Shown here: positions 54,943 to 64,000 of the stretch, one piece after another | How the letters are laid out: each line of letters opens with the position of its first letter | How positions within the stretch are numbered: the first letter of the stretch is position 1 | Source: Saccharina japonica | Taxonomy: Eukaryota > Sar > Phaeophyceae > Laminariales > Laminariaceae | Direction of reading: 5' to 3' | DNA: 64,000 nt | NCBI GenBank assembly: GCA_008828725.1 | Contig: MEHQ01000930.1 | Location: forward strand, 243,092 to 307,091 | The notes under the pieces: model-generated | Told to the model about the DNA's origin: nothing | Database searches by the model: none | What the model saw: the letters and a program-made list of their open reading frames with translations, nothing else | Position numbers and translations under genes: made by a program

Positions 54943-57900
54943 GTGAGTTGAAGGTGCAGTCGCTCATGCCGTCTAAGTCTGGTGGAACACACGGACAGTA
55001 GTGCTCGCGGCGAACACTCGAGAGCAGCACCATGTTTGTAACAGAGCAGACTTCTACAGCAAGCAGGACTGCTGCGTAGGCTCATGTTATATACTACCGT
55101 GTACTGTGTCTATTGTACCAGGTTATATATACATGCAGAGCAGTAGTGCCGGTTGAATAGCGCCGGTTGCCGGAGCAGTGCCAGTATCTTCGGCAGGCAC
55201 AGCAGTTTTTCATTTCCAGACTCGTAAAACCTATATATTCCCCAATCCGGAGTATAGTGCCGGTTGCCGCAGCAGTAGTGCCGGTTTTTCAGGCTGGCAC
55301 ATAGCGGCACGAGTGAGGGACCGCCACTGCCTGTATACAGTACATGTACCGTATACTGTAATCAAGATAACAAACCCCTCTGGGACAAATTTCAAGAGCC
55401 GATTTTTATCTCCAAACCATTAAGAGGGGCACACACAACGAAAATGTTGGCTTTATGGACAGGTGTCGTCGAGAGCTTTTCCATAGATAAGAGTCGTCGC
55501 TCGGCGTTTACTCTCTCCTCGCCGTTGTCAACCAAAAAAGCTTTGGAGTTCGTATACACGATCGGGGGGGGGGGCGTTGTCTTGCGTGTTACACATACGG
55601 TATCATACCAGGTGAAATATACCCTGCTGACTGTAAGATAGGGTAGCTCTCATTGTTACGGAGGGATCATAACCAAATATGGCGTGTATCTGTAGGGGGA
55701 TACCCTGGTTTTTGGATCCATTGTGGTAGATATTTCCGCAGTTGTATATATTTACCGGTGTACTACTGCAACGTATGCAGATGTAGATTTGTTTCGCCTC
55801 AGCTGCAGCCGTATATACGCCAAGCCGCGCGAGAGCGGCAACAGACACCCCGGGGTATAATCGGATAGAGTAGGCTCTTGAGACAACGGCAGTGGCCGCG
55901 CGACCGACGAACAATTTTTGCGAGAAAAAACTTCAACATCAGCTGTCGACGTGCGGTCAACCAACTGGAAGTTATTCAACCGTTCTATGATATCATACGT
56001 ACGCGAATGGAACGCACGGAGCGGCGACAAATAGAGGGAACATTGTTTTGTGTTGTTTCTCCCTGCCTGGAACTTCCGAGCAAAGAAAGCTACAGCAGTA
56101 GGGACACCCACTCTCCCGCCGTTTTTTTTTTTTTTTCGTTTTCCGCTCCGCTTTCCCCTCTCTTTGTCTCCTCTCGTGCAGCCCAATCCGGAGCCAGTGC
56201 TGTACCCGAACCCGAAGGACACCCTCCGCGAACCCCTCGACAAGTAGAAGAGCTTCGTTGGGAGGATGCATCATCTCTTCTACCCGCGCCGACAGAGGAA
56301 ACCGGACATCCCTACCCTTCGCCGCCGGCTCGACACGAGGGCGGCGCCGCAGCCGCGACCGGACACGGGGGGCGGCCGATACACGCGGAAGCTCCCTCGA
56401 ATCCCTTCTCGAGCGCCGCGCTTCCAGAGAGTGGTCCTCAGAAACTTCCCTGGGAGAGCACGGAGCGGTATGTGATCGGGTCCGGAGAGCTGGGGCTCTT
56501 GAACGAGCTGCAGATGCCGAGGCGAGGGTCCATCGTTTCGCTTTCTCCTAGGTTTCTCAGGGTGCCGCCGCCCCCCCCCTCCGCCGCCGCCGCCGCCGCC
56601 GTTGCCGCGGCTGCTGCGGCAGACGGCATGGAGGAAGCGCCACCGTGCGTGGAGCCATTAATCCACCTAAACGGCGTCGGTAACGACGACGAGGACGACG
56701 ATAGTGTTGAGCCGGTCCACCTGAGCCCGATTGTGCGGCCGGGCCACGATCCCACAGCAGCAGCAGCAGCAGCAGTGAGGGATCGGCAAGCCGACGGAGG
56801 CTCCGAAGAAGAAAGGCTTGGCTGGCGGCATCCCTTGTCTGTGGCTTCGTCGGCGATGCCCTCGGTGAAGCCTTCGGCGAAGCCTTCGGCGAAGCCATCG
56901 GCGAAGCCTTTGGCCAGACCTTCGATCAAGCCGGCCTCTGCGGCGTTCACCCCGCCCAGAGCGCTAGCAGAGCTGTCTTTCGGCGGCGCTGAGACGACGC
57001 AAACCTCAAATAGGGGTGGCGGTGGCACCGGGTGGGGGACAAGGGACGACGAAGACGACGACAACGACGACGGCGACGGCGGATGGGTTAGGGGTAGGGC
57101 CGGGAGGGGGGGGGCGGGGGAGGGGGAAACGCAGGAGTTAAGCAGAAGGCGCGCCGAACGAGCGCGGAGAGACCTCAACCGAGAGCGAGCCGCTGCCGTC
57201 GTGGGTAGCGCGGACGCGAGCCCGCCGCTCGGGGTCGAGCAGCCGCGGCGCGAAGGGTCGCCGGCGGCCGTTCGGAACGTGGAGACGGCCTCATCGGCGG
57301 ACCGAATAGCCGCGTACCGGCCGGGCACGAGGTTCCACGTCGCGGTGGACAAGGGTGCGATCGGCCTCGGCATCACGGTGAAGGATATCTGCGGACGATT
57401 TTTCGTGTACAAGTTGCAGGCGCTGGCGGATGGGTCGCCGGGTTCGGCGGAGGTGAGCGTGGCGTCGGTCTGGCTTAGACACGAAGTGACGGAGTCACGG
57501 CCTTGCCTTGCGGCTGTTTGAGACGCCGTAAGTCTTGTTGGTCGCGGTGGCCTGTTTTGTCTTGTGTTTTTGGAGGATTTTTCGAAAGTGCGTGAGTTCC
57601 CCCCCCCCCTCCGCCCGCGCGCTCTTTCGGCGCCGCGGTGTGCGTTGAATGTGTTGCCCGAGGAGACTCGTTTTTTTTTGTTTTTCTCTCCCGACGTGAC
57701 GATTGTCTGGACAGCGGTGCGTTCGTTGTCTGTGGGGCTCTTGACATTGATTTGGTTATTCGGTCGTTTTGTTTTGGTTAGTTGATTTGTTGGTTCGTTG
57801 ATTGGTTTGCTGGTTGTCAGTCTTGTTTGCCACATCGTCCAGGTACTTAGCTACGAGTATATTTCCTTTGGCATGATTAGTCTGCTGAGGCGCTCATAGT

Positions 57901-60900
57901 CTGTTCTGCTCGGTTGGTTGGCTGGTTGGTCGATTAGTTAGTTGGTTAGTTGGTTTCGGTTGATTAGTTAGTTGGTTAGTTAGTTAGTTGATTGATTCGT
58001 TGTTTGGTTGATTGGTTGGTTGGTTGATGCGCTGTTTAGTTGGTTGATTGGTTGATTGGCAGGTTAGTTGGTTGGTTGGCTGTTGGGTTGGTTGGTTGGT
58101 TGATTGATTGTTCGCTTCTCTTGTTTCTTCGCTTTCCCTTCTTTGCTGAAGCTACCGAGTGTAAATGTGTGTTTTTTTGCTTTTCGTCTCGGCCACTGTT
58201 TTCACCTAACCCACCAGGAGGCGGGCGTACAGGAAGGAGACGAGCTACTGGGGGTCGAAGAGCTCGATTTCGAGTCCGAGAGATGGGACATGGACCAGCT
58301 CGTGTCCTACATGGGCGAGCTCATGGGCGTCGTTATCCTGCACATGATGCGGGGCGACGGACCTCTGCCCCAGGCGGCGGTGACCGACGTAGAAAACGGC
58401 ATGAGCCACGGGGTAGCGCAGACGGAAGAATGGGGAGAAGTGGCGGCGGCAGCAGCGGGGGAGGAGGCATGGCGACGGGGTGGCGACAGCGGTGGCAGCG
58501 GCAGCAGAGATAGTTACGGCGCAGAGAGGGGGCAGGGACGAGCGCGGCGACTGCTGGAGGTTCTCGAGGAGGAGAAGCTCCTAAAACCTTCCGAGTCCGC
58601 GGACATCTCCACGCTGTACTGCCAGATCAGCGACCGGGCGAGGCAGTGGGACACCGGGGAGCTCTGGCTGTCGGTCGCTGGCATGGCCCACCGCCCGTCG
58701 CGGGAGGTCATCGCGGCGATGGCGCACCGGTGGCAGCCCGGCGAGTCCATGAGGTGGGACGAGTCGGACAGCAGCGGGGGCGAACAGTCCCCGGCGTCTG
58801 CTGCAGCGAAGAAGCGTGGAAGCTACGAGGGCCGAGAAGACGATGACGACGACGATGACGACCATCCGGCGGACCTTGAAAGGATCGGGACGGCTCTCTT
58901 GGGGCATCCGTTGTTCAGCGATCCTCTGTCGGTTATTGGTGGGCAGGGGGCGAAGCCGGGGTCCGCGCCAGCCGGACGAAGATCCCCCGCCCAAGCTATC
59001 GAGAACCGGGAAGAAAACGGGCCTTGCTGGTCGCCGTGGCCGCAACTGGTGGCACTTGAGAGCAAGGCCGCGCGACGACGCACGGTGGTCCCTACCCAGG
59101 GGATCCGAAAGGCGCTGAACGTTCGCGTTTTGGGGCCCGCGCCGCCGCCGCCCTCGGCTGCCGGTTCGGGCAGACCGAACGGCGCCAGCGGCGGCGGTGG
59201 CGGCGATGCCGCCTCGCGGTCCACCTCGTACGTGGTGTGGGTGATGGACGTGGAGAGCGGGGCCGAGTGGAGGGTGCACCGATGCCACGCGGAGTTCGCC
59301 GAGCTGTGGGAGGTGTGCACGGGGCTGCGGCCGAGCTTGGCGCGTCTGGACTTTCCGCCCTGGCTGCCGGATGTGAAGGAGACGCCCGGGATGGTGGAGG
59401 CTCGTCGGCCAAGGTGAGCGCTGCTGCCCACGAAAAAAGGTTACGATACGAGGAGACCGCGGTTTGACCCTCTTGACTGACCGCCCTGTTACACTAAAAA
59501 AACGGAGTGTTAGGGCCTAACCAGGGCTGCTCATGAGTCGTAGCCCGACCCGCGAGTGGGGTCGGACCGGGTCCGATCGGGTTGGGTCAGGAGGTCTTCG
59601 AAACCTCACACGTAGAGTTGGAGTCGGGTTATGTGACCCGATCCGACTCGACCCGACCCGACCCGCGAGGTTTGACCCGACCCGTGAAAAGCCCTGCAGA
59701 ATAGGCCTTGACGCCCTCGAAAATGTCGGTCTCTTTATGATTCGTAGCATATTTTCTGCCTACGAGTCTTACCCTTGACTTTGGCGCCCCGCTTCAGTGC
59801 TGTTGGGAGCGCGGGGAAGTGTTTGAGGTGGGGCGCTTGGGGCGCGATCGATATTTGCGGTGTCACTATGCAGCCGCGGGTGATACTGTAATGCGGGAGT
59901 TAGACCTTGGCGCCAGACGTTGAGAGAGGAGGTTGACCGGAGCTTGGGCTTGGGTTTTGTTTGAGGGTGTTTTCGCGGGCCGGTAGATCTAAGGAAGACG
60001 TTACTTTTCCAGTGCCGATGCGTAGGCGTACCTTTCTTTCGTGCATCAGCAAGCATGCCCCTCTTGGCTTACGTCGAACTAAGTAACTTGACATTTTCGA
60101 CTTTCTGCTCGATGTGATGCATCAGGAGGGTCGTGGCCGATGTATATATCATGCCTGTTATACGTAAAGTAATCGTTTTCGCGTCAACACTAGTGTTACC
60201 GCACCTACACCAGACCACCACACACACACACCGCAGGGTGACCAAGAAGCGTTGCCTCGCCCACCCCGCACCCCGAAATTTGCACCGCCTTTGCATTTAT
60301 TAAACAGTTTTGAAGCCCCTCGTTTTCTTCTCTGTGTTTATCTCGCTCGCGAACAACAAAAGCGGCGGTCTTCACTTGTCCTCTGGCGTCCCGCTCTTAT
60401 CAATGCAGGCTTGAGTCGTATCTTCAGCGGCTGTGCAGCCTCCTGTACATGGGTCCGCTCCACCCCTCTTCGGCGCACGTGGCCCACCTGCTGCAGGACT
60501 TCCTGGGCACCAGCCCGCGCGTGGAGACACTGGAGCGGCTCCAGCGGAGTCGGCCGGAAAGAGAGCTCCGACAAGCCCTCCAGGTGTGGAACTCCTCGGT
60601 TGCAACGACCGCAAGATGTTATATTCACTATTCACCACCGTGGTGGTGGTGGCGGTATGTGTCATACGTAAAATAACCGTCGTGCGGGGGAGAAGCCTTT
60701 GGATGACGTCTTGTATCAGGTATCATCTAGTAGGGATTTTCCACCAATCACAACACTCCATTAAAAAATACCATTTATGTACCTGGTATGGACCAATCAG
60801 AGAACCGCGCTGGCGCCATCCATGGCAAAAAACATGAATGAACAGAAAGTCGCCTTGGATGACGTCACGTGTCATCCAGGTATTTCCCACCAATCATAAA

Positions 60901-62473
60901 ATTCGTTATTTTGTTTTTTTCTACCAATCAAACGACTGCAGTCGATTAAAAAAAAATGTGCCAGCGACCGAGAGTACTGGGCGGTTAGTGCGCCTACGCA
61001 CTACGCACCCATGGCCGTTCGATATGACAGATCACCGATCTCCACTTCGTATCTAGTTATTTCAGGGGAAATGTATTCCTGATCTGTATGATCTACGTAG
61101 CTATTGTTGCCGAATGGGAACCGTATATATAATCTGCATGATATATGCACACATTCCCTGGATTAGGTCTGTCCTGGTCGTATGATTCAGATCCTGCAAC
61201 AGCCTCTTACAACGACATACACAGCTTGCGAAAAATGATGAGTTTCGACGAAATAACCGATATCACTGCTGATTGCTTTTTGTTACAATGTGTATAAATA
61301 TACTTCGTAGGGATCTAACGAGACGATCTGCAAGCAAATCGTGATCTGTCGGGTGTTGCGGATGTTCCTCCGGCGCTTGCTCGCGTTGCGGCTTTGACAC
61401 CTTCGGCGTAAAAATTGGTCGGCTGCTTGGCTTGTTCAGGTTCGCGCGTGGCAGGTCCTCCGACTACCGCCGCTGGAGCGAGCCGTGGCCGAGTTCGTGA
61501 GGGACGCGTGCGACGGCCCTGTGTCGCGGGGCAAGAAGGCCATGTCGGCGGACGCCGTCCTCAAGAGGCTCCCCGAGGTCATCGAGCACCTGCAGTACGT
61601 TGTCACCGAGGGCTGCTTCGAGGAGCTTCGCGACATGGTGGGTGGGTGGGTGGGCGGAAAGGTTGGATGTGTGGGGGGGTGGGTGAGTGGGTGGGTGGGT
61701 AAAGTAGGTAGGTGAAGTAGTTGGGTGGGCAAGTGGGTGGGTAGATGGGTGGGTGGGTGAGTGGGCGAGTGCTTGCGTGGGTGGGCAAGTGGGCGGAAGC
61801 GTCAGGCGTGAGGCTGCCACGTTTCGCGGCTTCCCGTATCACTCTCTTCTTCAGCCTGGGATCACTTTCCTTTAACATCTTCGCAGGGTTCGGGTTACGT
61901 CCGTAAAACGTCCCCCGCCCCCCCCGCGCCTCCCGACTCGTGCTGCCACCGTCTGCTTTGTGCGTGAAGGTGCGAGCTTCGGCGAGATCGGCAGCGAGAT
62001 CGGCAGCGAGATCGGCAGCAAATGCCGGAAGAGACGGTTTTGGTGGCAACACGTCCACGGCAGCAGGGGGAGGCAGCCGGCCAGGGTCCGACCCTTTGAG
62101 TTCGAGAGGCCAGGAAGCTGTTGGGCGGGGAACGGGGGGGAGGGGGGAGGGGAAGAGCGACGACCACTCAGAGTTGGATAAACTGGAGGAGGAGGATGAA
62201 GCGCTCGAGCTGATCTCAGGGAGCGTGAGGCGGCAAGTGGAGGCGGAAGTTTTCGTGCCGATCATGGGAAGGTGACTTGGTGTGACGTTGAAATGTGTGT
62301 GTGTATTTTTTATTTGGTGTCTAGTCGTTCGCTTCCTGGATGGTTGTGAGAGGTGTGAGGAGGATGGCAGACGCGGGTGTCTATCGCAATGCGTTTTCCT
62401 TTGACGGTAACAGTAGTTATGGTAGTCATGATAGTACTGTACTAGAAGTAGAAGGTGTTGTTGTAGTAGTAGC

Positions 62474-62559
<86 letters not shown>

Positions 62560-63790
62560 CAGTAGCAGTAGTAGTTGTAGTTGTAGTTGTAGTAGTAGTG
62601 TAGTCGCAGTAGTGAAATATAATTTGGAGTATCTAGGCATTGGAGTCTTTTGTCGGAAGACAGTCATGCCAGAAGCCGGAAATTGTACCGCGTTTCCCTC
62701 CTGTTGGCTCTGTCTGTAGTTAGTCGATGCGCGCTGTGTGTGTCCCCATGCTTCCCCGGATACCCGCTGGATGTTGTTGGAAGAACCGCTGAATTTGATT
62801 GGAAAATTGCGAGGGACGCGGGGGTCGGAATTGTGATTACAAAATGGCGGAGTGACACATGCTACGATAGAGGTGCACCATGTTTTTCCTGAGCTTCTCA
62901 CTTAAGGAGCGTCATACCTCACCGAAAAAATGATTTTGGAGGAAAATAAAAGTGCTGCCGGATGATAAATATTCTGACCGAAGTATACTCTGAAACATAT
63001 TTCGTCACAAGAATGAAAGTCGACGAATTTGGGTTAAGGATCCTGATCGTTCAGAAAACGATTCAGCCAAAAAGTGCTACCTCTACCGTAGCACGCTTTG
63101 GGTCTGTTAATAGTACGCGACGTGGCCGCCCATTTTTCGCGGAGATGTGCACGTACCAAGGTGTGCGCTGTCTCCGCTTGCTGTATTTGTACGGCAAAGA
63201 AAGCAGGGCGGGTGCACGCTGAGCGCGGACTGCCGTGTCGTGCACATCGCAGAAATTGCTCGAATCAAGTGAAACATGCGACAGATGATATCCACTGCTG
63301 GACAAGCAAGCCTAGTCGAAGAGATGGGGACAAGTATGTGCAAGATTACGGCCTGGAAGTATGGCACATATTTCCACAAAGTAGTAGTTAACGTTGTTGT
63401 CCTCGTCGTCCCCCTTTTCGCTTTTCGCTCGACACACCCGTTCCTCTCCCCCCCCCCCCCCCCCCCATTGTAAGGGTGCGAGCGTCTGTTGTCATACGAC
63501 TACGTACGGCCATGTATGACAATGAGTACCCTCCTCCCCCGTCTCTCCCTCCCTTCGCCTCCCCCCGCCGCCCGCTATGTGCGAAATCTCCCTTAAGACT
63601 TTACGAGCTGTTGCGAACGGAGGGTCCGACGGCCCGACTGGAAAAGGCCGTCGGGCTGGGCCTCGAGGAAGCTCGAGGCAAGCCGCAGTCCTTCCACGGC
63701 ATCCCGATCAGGAGCATATCTCCGAGCAGCTGGCGGAGCTCGGTGAAGCTGCTGCGGACCGTGGGCTCGTTCACGCTGCCGTGCGACAAG
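54810..63790 (+). CDS. CUE-PDZ-PX-VPS9 multidomain protein, predicted endosomal Rab guanine-nucleotide exchange factor (partial at both ends)
   Basis: Exons are 54810-54942, 56182-57452, 58218-59413, 60409-60583, 61440-61637, about 61970-62271 and 63598-63790, giving about 1,156 visible residues. Every junction agrees in phase except that the start of the sixth exon is uncertain: an in-frame acceptor near 61969 is my choice, and a C-run at 61911-61927 may hide a length error. Domain order is as follows. A CUE-like segment carries MFPDLP. Next comes a low-complexity region with alanine runs and KPSA repeats. A PDZ domain (DKGAIGLGITVKD to EAGVQEGDELLGV to MGVVILHMMR) is split by the 57453-58217 intron. 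An Asp-rich linker leads to a PX domain (SYVVWVMDV, VHRCHAEFAEL, LDFPPWLP, then LESYLQRL in the next exon). A helical stretch follows, then the start of a VPS9-like domain (VRRQVEAEVFVPIMGR joined to LYELLRTEG, then SSWRSSVKLLRTVGSFTLPCDK). The VPS9 catalytic part lies beyond the window. The first exon with the start codon was not found. The VPS9 call is an inference from helix pattern and the P-x-DK motif. Confidence 0.82.
57860..58115. repeat. GGTT/GATT tetramer array in the intron splitting the PDZ domain
   Basis: Nearly pure TTGGTTGGTTGATT-type sequence ends about 100 bases before the acceptor at 58217. Confidence 0.9.
59523..59696. mobile_element. GC-rich foldback MITE I, copy 3
   Basis: It starts CAGGGCTGCTCATGAGTCG and ends CGACCCGTGAAAAGCCCTG, with GGGTTGGGTCAGGAGGTCTT near the centre. 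It sits in the intron that splits the PX domain. Confidence 0.8.
61638..61800. repeat. GGGT tetramer array directly after a splice donor
   Basis: The donor of the exon ending at 61637 is itself part of the GTGGGTGGGT run, so the array starts at the exon edge. Confidence 0.9.
62440..62605. repeat. (TAG) trinucleotide run
   Basis: About 45 TAG/CAG/TTG triplets, intronic. Long runs of Leu or Val in frames across it are artefacts. Confidence 0.95.
62868..63097. mobile_element. MITE family F, copy 4
   Basis: GACACATGCTACGATAGAGG at the left and the inverse CTACCTCTACCGTAGCACGC at the right. The interior shares TTTTGGAGGAAAATAAAAGT and TTTGGGTTAAGGA with the other copies. No target duplication is evident. 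Confidence 0.85.
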
Positions 63791-64000
63791 GTGAATTGAA
63801 GTGAAGCGCGCGAGGGAGAGCGGAAGGGGGGGGGGGGGGGCCAGGAAGGGAGGGATGGGGAACGGTGGGGCTTGGCGCTTCGGCGAGTGTGATCGGCGGT
63901 GCAGTCTCGACGTAAAAATGCGTTGAGGAGGGGGGAGCGGGGGGGGGGGGGACTCATGGGGGTTGTACTTCATATCCATGCATGGCCGTAGTCGTATGGC

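Noticed and set aside
54729-55085. Minus-strand frame of 118 codons
   Set aside because: Antisense of the CUE exon with no recognisable domain.
56438-57835. 465-codon open frame on the minus strand
   Set aside because: It is the antisense of the PDZ gene's large exon. Its length comes from GC-rich third positions and alanine/proline runs, and it has no domain, while the plus strand carries PDZ sequence and phase-matched splice sites.
61603-62901. 432-codon minus-strand frame with a long leucine run
   Set aside because: The run is the intronic TAG/CTA triplet array, and the rest overlaps plus-strand exons.

Overview
The window looks like nuclear DNA of a multicellular or zoid-forming alga, most likely a stramenopile and plausibly a brown alga. 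This is inferred from three things. The genes are split into many small exons by GT-AG introns of about 0.2-3 kb. They encode a plant/protist-type H+-pyrophosphatase and a flagellar dynein light chain. The DNA is crowded with poly-G/poly-C tracts, trinucleotide runs, minisatellites and small inverted-repeat transposons. No search could be run, so the lineage is a reasoned guess.

Three host genes can be assembled exon by exon with agreeing splice phases. (1) A minus-strand gene at 32733..16111, with a possible leader exon at 41948..41784, encodes a type II (K+-independent, AVP2-like) proton-pumping inorganic pyrophosphatase. Fourteen exons are visible, one of them only 31 nt. One segment of roughly 90 residues has no exon in the assembly, and one exon is duplicated out of order beside an assembly gap. 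(2) A minus-strand gene at 50821..44647 encodes an inner-arm axonemal dynein light chain (p28/DNALI1 family) in six exons, about 315 residues with a polyglutamine tract. (3) A plus-strand gene from 54810 to past the window end at 63790 encodes a large protein with, in order, a CUE-like domain, a PDZ domain, a PX domain and the first part of a VPS9 (Rab5-type GEF) domain. This is an unusual endosomal-signalling architecture and the best candidate here for something undescribed.

The rest is accessory sequence. Positions 1-16,100 are almost wholly dispersed repeats: a tRNA-derived SINE, several MITE families, a LINE remnant and tandem copies of an A-type repeat, plus one weak orphan reading frame at 13.2-13.6 kb. 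The pyrophosphatase introns hold minisatellites, pentamer and triplet arrays, MITEs and a gap of 243 N. Positions 32.7-41.8 kb are repeats inside repeats, including a 1.9-kb inverted-repeat element carrying others. The dynein gene carries a 1.47-kb hAT-like element with an 8-bp target duplication, next to a splice donor. The 50.8-54.8 kb intergenic stretch separates the divergently oriented dynein and CUE-PDZ-PX-VPS9 genes.

The three genes share no pathway. The pump energises acidic compartments, the light chain belongs to the flagellum, and the third protein is predicted to act on early endosomes.
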